A DNA stretch of 64,000 nucleotides from Coptis chinensis (lineage: Eukaryota > Streptophyta > Magnoliopsida > Ranunculales > Ranunculaceae): positions 14,470,501 through 14,534,500 of the forward strand of contig CM027377.1 in assembly GCA_015680905.1 (NCBI GenBank). The letters run 5' to 3'. The notes under the pieces were generated by a model that was not told where the DNA came from, did no database searches, and was given only the letters and a program-made list of their open reading frames with translations. Below, piece after piece: positions 59,701-64,000 of the stretch; the first letter of the stretch is position 1; each line of letters opens with the position of its first letter. Position numbers and translations under genes: made by a program.

Positions 59701-62379
59701 GGCAACGTAGCAGTAGGGTCAAATAGTGGTACTGATTCTAATAATGCGTAGACATCCTTAATGTACGAGTCATCGTCAAACTCAGGATTATCAAAAGAAA
59801 GAAATTGGTGTACCTCGCCCACGGGGAAAAGAGTTTGTGAAATAATCGTGTGCGGACTATCAACCAAGCTAATCTCACCCTCCATTATAGGATCGGAAAT
59901 TGTTTCATTAATTTAAACAAGTTGACTTTCGGCTGTAAAGGTTTTCGAAAAGACAATGTCATTGAACCGTCCGACAATTTATGAGAGGCGTTAGCAGTTG
60001 CAAGAAATGGACGTCCTAAAATGATAGGAATGGAGTCACAGGCTACTTCGGTATCTAGAATGACAAAATCAACCGGGTAGTAAAAAATTGGACCTTGACT
60101 ATGACGCGTTTTCTACTATTCCCTTTGGGTACTTGATGGAGCGATCTGCGAGTTGCAGAGTCATATTGGTAGGTTGTAATTCATGAAGTCCTAACTGCTT
60201 AAATAAGTAGTAGGGAAGTAGGTTAACACTGGCGCCAAGGTCTAAAAGTGCGGTAGCGGTATACTTGTCGCCCAACGTGCATGGTACAGTTAGTCGACTT
60301 GGTCTTTGTATTTAACCACACCATTGGTAGTAGTAATCTAGGGAAACTGCTCAGTGAGGAATGCTTGTTAAGGAACATTCATACATCGTTTGTTGGTGCA
60401 CATGTCCTTCAAAAACTTGGCCTGCTTGGGCAAATGCTTAAGCGCATCTAGAAAAGGTAGGTTTATGGTCAAATTTTTGAAGGTTTCATGGATCTTATCG
60501 AAATGTTCATCAGGTTTGTTCTTTGCCAAACGGGCAGGGAACGGAGCTTTTAGGCAGAATTTCGCATATGGATCAGTGGCGTCTTTCCCTAGGGACGTGG
60601 ATGTAGATTTGGAAGGAACAACTTCGTTCTCTATAGGTTGCAAGGTAGGAGTTGGAAGGACGTCAGCTGTGGCTTCCATCGATTTCGACGTCTGGCATAT
60701 GTATGTGATTGTCTACGGTTCGGCCAGAACGAAGAGTGGTGATGGCATTTACCTCACCCTGGCTGGGATTACTAGATCCTGGTGCATTAGTTGAGCTCAA
60801 AGGCAGTGTTTGTAGGCTTAAGGTTTGGAACTACTTGGCCAGGAAACACACCCTTTTGACTTTTATCCTGTGCTAACAGCTGAAGAGACTGTTGTATAGA
60901 TGTTAGGATTTGATTATGTTGATTCATGTAAGTCAGAAAAGTTTTATTTGTTTTATCGGCAGTGGATTGTACCAGTGGAGCAGTAGGAACAAGTTCACGG
61001 TTATTGTTTACGGGTTGATTTTGGCAGCCATATCCTTGATTAGCGGGAACAAGGCTGTGGTTGTTTTGGTATCCTATATTTGTGTTGTTGGGGAAATGAC
61101 TTTTCCCTTGCCGGAATTGTGGAGGATTTCCTTGACGGTAGGAATTGTAGTTCGCAGGTGGTCATACAGGAGCGTTGTTGACACCCGGAGGAGCTTGTTG
61201 TTGGGCAGGGGGGCCCCAAGCCAAATTCAAATGTTGTCACCAAGGTGGATGAGGGATGTTGAAAGCACAAGCCTCTTCAGATAGTTGGGGAGGGCACTCG
61301 TATGTCAAAGGACAATAAGAATCGGCATACTCAAGACTTAAGCAAAGAGGACATGCGGAAGCGTTGGCAGCCATGGCCTGTTTGGGTTTTTGATCATTTA
61401 CTTGAACCGAAAGAGCATCGACCTTTTTGTTTAGGGACTCGATTAGAGTTTTTAATTTTGGATCAGGTTTGACCTCGAACATAGTCGTAACTTTGGTAGG
61501 AGTGTCTTTAGAAGATCTGGAATAATCAATGTTACCCCAATGGGTGCTTCGTGAAGCCTGTTTCTCATGAAAAGTGTATGCTTCAGTAGCGCCTTTGTCT
61601 ATGAAACAACCGCCGTTCACGATATCTAATATTTCCCTTTGATGGTCAGAGAGACCATTAAAGAATAAACGGACTAAGACAGCGGTGTCGAGTTGATGAT
61701 GAGGATATTTGAGAAGCAGATCAGTAAATCTGCTCCATGTTTCCGAAAAAGATTCCTGGGGGTGCTGGCGAAAGAATTGAATATTCTGAAGCATTTATGC
61801 AGTTTTCTTCTGAGTATAGAACTTTATCATGAATGCTTGTACAAGTTTGGCCCATGTGTCAATGGATTGTGATGCTTCGCCTGCGAGCCAAACTGAAGCT
61901 TTATCGGCTAAGGTGAAGGGAAACAACCTAAGCAAGACTTGTTCGTTGGTAATGGTCGGATGGCGGAAAGTGGTGACAACTTATTGCATCTGACGAAGGT
62001 GATTGTACGGTTTTTCATGGTCTAGACCATGGTAAACAGGTAACAAACCAAAAATGTTTAGCAGAATGCGAAAATCTCCTGCAATCTCATCAAGTTTAAT
62101 GCAGGAAGCAGGTCCTTCTTGTAAGGCAGTATAAAAATCCGAAAGGGGTTTCTCGACTGTGGGATTTTCCTGGGCCATAACTAAAGGAGATAATGATAAC
62201 GGAGATACTTGACGAGGTTGGTTTACGGAGGAAGAACTATGTCTAGGAGATAACTTAAGCAGTTGTTTATTGTATTTCCGACGACGATATGTAAGTTCTA
62301 ATTCCTTATTAGTATCAGACCGTAGTCTCATACAAACACAAGTTTTAATTTTAGGCTCATAAGGAACGAAGTATGACAT
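56741..62379 (-). pseudogene. Athila-like gag-pol remnant
   Basis: Gag spans about 62379-60368 (MRLRSDTNKELELTYRRRKY near the start; FSETWSRFTDLLLKYPHHQL; a Cys-rich stretch ACPLCLSLEYADSYCPL). Protease-region sequence follows at about 60330-59900. RT spans 59360-58779 (WVSPVHVVPKKSGIQV, RICIDYRKLNARTRKDHFPL, FMDDFSIYG). RNase H spans 58763-58188 (FELICDASDFVIGAVLCQRR). Integrase spans about 58166-57088 (HEQSCGSHFSGKKTAAKVLQ; CISCIRYQHLGRI; IDFMGPFP), with a GPY-like end at about 57004-56741 (WSGPFIVSVVTHYGAISLLN). Fossil state. Confidence 0.85.
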
Positions 62380-63600
62380 GAGAATTTAGAATTAAAGAAG
62401 AAGGAAGGTGAAGCACGTCTTCCTGAGATGTTGCTAACTCGAGCAGGTAAGCTAGGATAACGTGTGAATATTCCAGCAGCCAGGTCACTTGAGAGAATTG
62501 AGGGAGGTTGTTCATGCTAGCACGTTCCTTAATTAGGCAACTTCAATCTTTCAAGTTTCCTAAACACTGATGGAATAGGATGATGATTTATGATGGTGTA
62601 TTATGCAGGGTATTATTAAGATGATTATGATGAAATTTTAATTATTAAGATTTTTTTATTATTTTTTTATAATTTTTTAATTTTTTTAGTTTACGTAATT
62701 AATGTATTATGGAGACGTGATTACGAAACATGCAATTAAAAACGATAGATGCCAAAATAGAAAACTAAACATACAATTAACACATGCTAGTTTTACACAG
62801 GAAGTCTACACATGCAACTCTATATTACTTATACGTGAATAAAAATATGTCCTACGCATGCAAAAATCTATAACTACCGATATGTGCAACTATATGTGAG
62901 CTAGGGGAATGTCGAGAACGAACTCATGCAAATGAATACCGCGTACGTGAATTGATGTAACATACACATACAAAAATATTCTAAGTAGGTGGTTTGAAAT
63001 TACGCATACATCCAAATATATTCGAATTATATTAATCGTATTAACGTGAATATGTAATGATGAACCACATTTACATGCAAAGAGTTCTCATGCCATCACA
63101 CAAATATGTGGGGTAAAACAGGTTATAGCAAATAACCAAATAATATCATTGACAAAGTTCGAGGAGTTTAAGAATTCAAAACCTGGCGTCCCGCGATCCC
63201 TCGTATAATGATCGAAATAACTCCTGAGCTTGTGAACTTACTGGATAGTGGATAAACAGGACTAGAGAGTCCAAAATAGTACTGAGAAGGAAAGTGGCTT
63301 GTACCTGAAAACCGAGTGTTGATACTCTAGGTTAGTCTCGCACGCTACTAATATAGTCTCGTCCGAGACTCTTTTATTAGTTCAGTACTGCAACTTCCTA
63401 TGGAATACTTAGACTATGCTAATGAAGATAAACAAGATCTGGTTTACAGATATATGTTAGTAGAAAAAGTTAGGGCAAACAGGTACGTAACACGTTAGTA
63501 TTGCAAAAGAAATGAGAATAAAAAAGATAAGGGGGTAGGGGAGGTGGGTTTTGTTGATGTATTCCAGTTATTACTTTTAATATCCGGAGTCCTTAGGCGT

Positions 63601-63612
63601 GCAGCGGCGCCA
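63601..63612 (-). other. Primer-binding site of the Athila-like fossil
   Basis: The minus strand reads TGGCGCCGCTGC two bases inside the 5' LTR, like the TGGCGCCGTTGC site usual for Athila elements (tRNA-Asp type). Confidence 0.7.
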
Positions 63613-63614
63613 TT

Positions 63615-64000
63615 TGATAAACTTAGATTTTCAGATTTTGGTTTTATATTTAAGTCCGAGGTCCACAGTCCGCAGTCCGAAAACCAAAGTCCAAAGTCCA
63701 AAGTCCGTTAGTCGTCCGTTTAGTCAAGTTAATTACCTTACTCACGTGGGTTTGGTAGGATAGGTCGAGTAAGGGATCGCCCAAACCTTAGGGCTCGGCA
63801 AGGTTTACAACTGGATTTACAACTTTTGGTGAGTAGGATTTTAGGTTATTTAGTTGGTTTAAGTAAATTAACAGTAATGCAAGTAATGTAAATTAATAAC
63901 GGTGATTTCGTCGTAAATAAACAAAGATAGAGAATAGGGAAAGGGTTAATCGTACTCATGCAAGAATCATTTTCAACAGTTTATACTATCACATCACTAT
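63615..64000 (-). repeat. 5' LTR of the Athila-like fossil, partial
   Basis: Begins TGATAAACTTAG on the plus strand and matches 47004-47390 with scattered differences. It continues past the window. Confidence 0.85.

Larger units (their letters stand above)
47004..64000 (-). mobile_element. Athila-like Ty3 LTR retrotransposon, large fossil, runs off right edge
   Basis: Read on the minus strand: 5' LTR from beyond 64000 to 63615, primer site, gag, protease, RT, RNase H, integrase, a long region with extra ORFs, purine tract, 3' LTR 48742-47004. The LTR edges read TGATAA...TTATCA. RT FMDDFSIYG and integrase EIFDVWGIDFMGPFP are typical of the Athila branch, as is the extra coding region after pol. 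Internal length is about 14.9 kb. The copy is broken, with several breaks by eye, although long stretches remain readable. The LTR parts that can be compared differ by a few percent by eye, which suggests moderate age. Confidence 0.88.

Overview
The window reads as nuclear DNA of a flowering plant, most likely a eudicot. It is AT-rich, its intron-split genes use GT/AG borders, and it carries Ty1/copia and Athila-type Ty3 LTR retrotransposons, a CACTA relic, TTA/TAA-flanked Tourist-like MITEs, hAT-like MITEs with 8-bp duplications and a Helitron-type 3' end. I cannot name the species. Only one host gene looks complete: a five-exon RING-H2 protein of the NEP1-interacting (NIP/ATL25-26) type at 5288-12690, + strand.

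Layout: 1-960 (-) is the N-terminal part of a plant-mobile-domain (PMD) gene running off the left edge. 961-5287 holds small minus-strand relics (PPR, HSP90 first exon) and a local repeat. 5288-12690 is the RING-H2 gene; its 4.2-kb second intron is filled by three Tourist-like MITEs nested in each other, and a fourth lies just past the gene. 15470-21501 is a decayed copia element with a 5-bp target duplication. 22345-24422 is a CACTA (En/Spm) relic. 24750-25715 is a CCT7 (TCP-1 eta) pseudogene split by a hAT-like MITE. 26309-45759 is a candidate 19.4-kb Helitron whose plus strand carries truncated, intron-bearing pieces of unrelated host genes: an ent-kaurene-synthase-like diterpene synthase, a PMT28-like methyltransferase, a CASP-like 4A protein, CHUP1 and a CIP7-like protein. 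47004 to beyond 64000 is a large decayed Athila-like element on the minus strand with several copies of an extra plant-transposon-protein ORF.

The genes do not form a pathway. The theme is capture and decay: host exons moved, cut and re-collected by DNA transposons, with retrotransposons added. The two observations most worth following are the Helitron-like gene-fragment mosaic and the nested long-hairpin MITEs inside the intron of the intact RING gene.

All calls come from reading the sequence and from remembered protein families. No alignment or database search was run. Gene names for short fragments are therefore homology judgements, and exon borders are read from splice motifs and reading phase.
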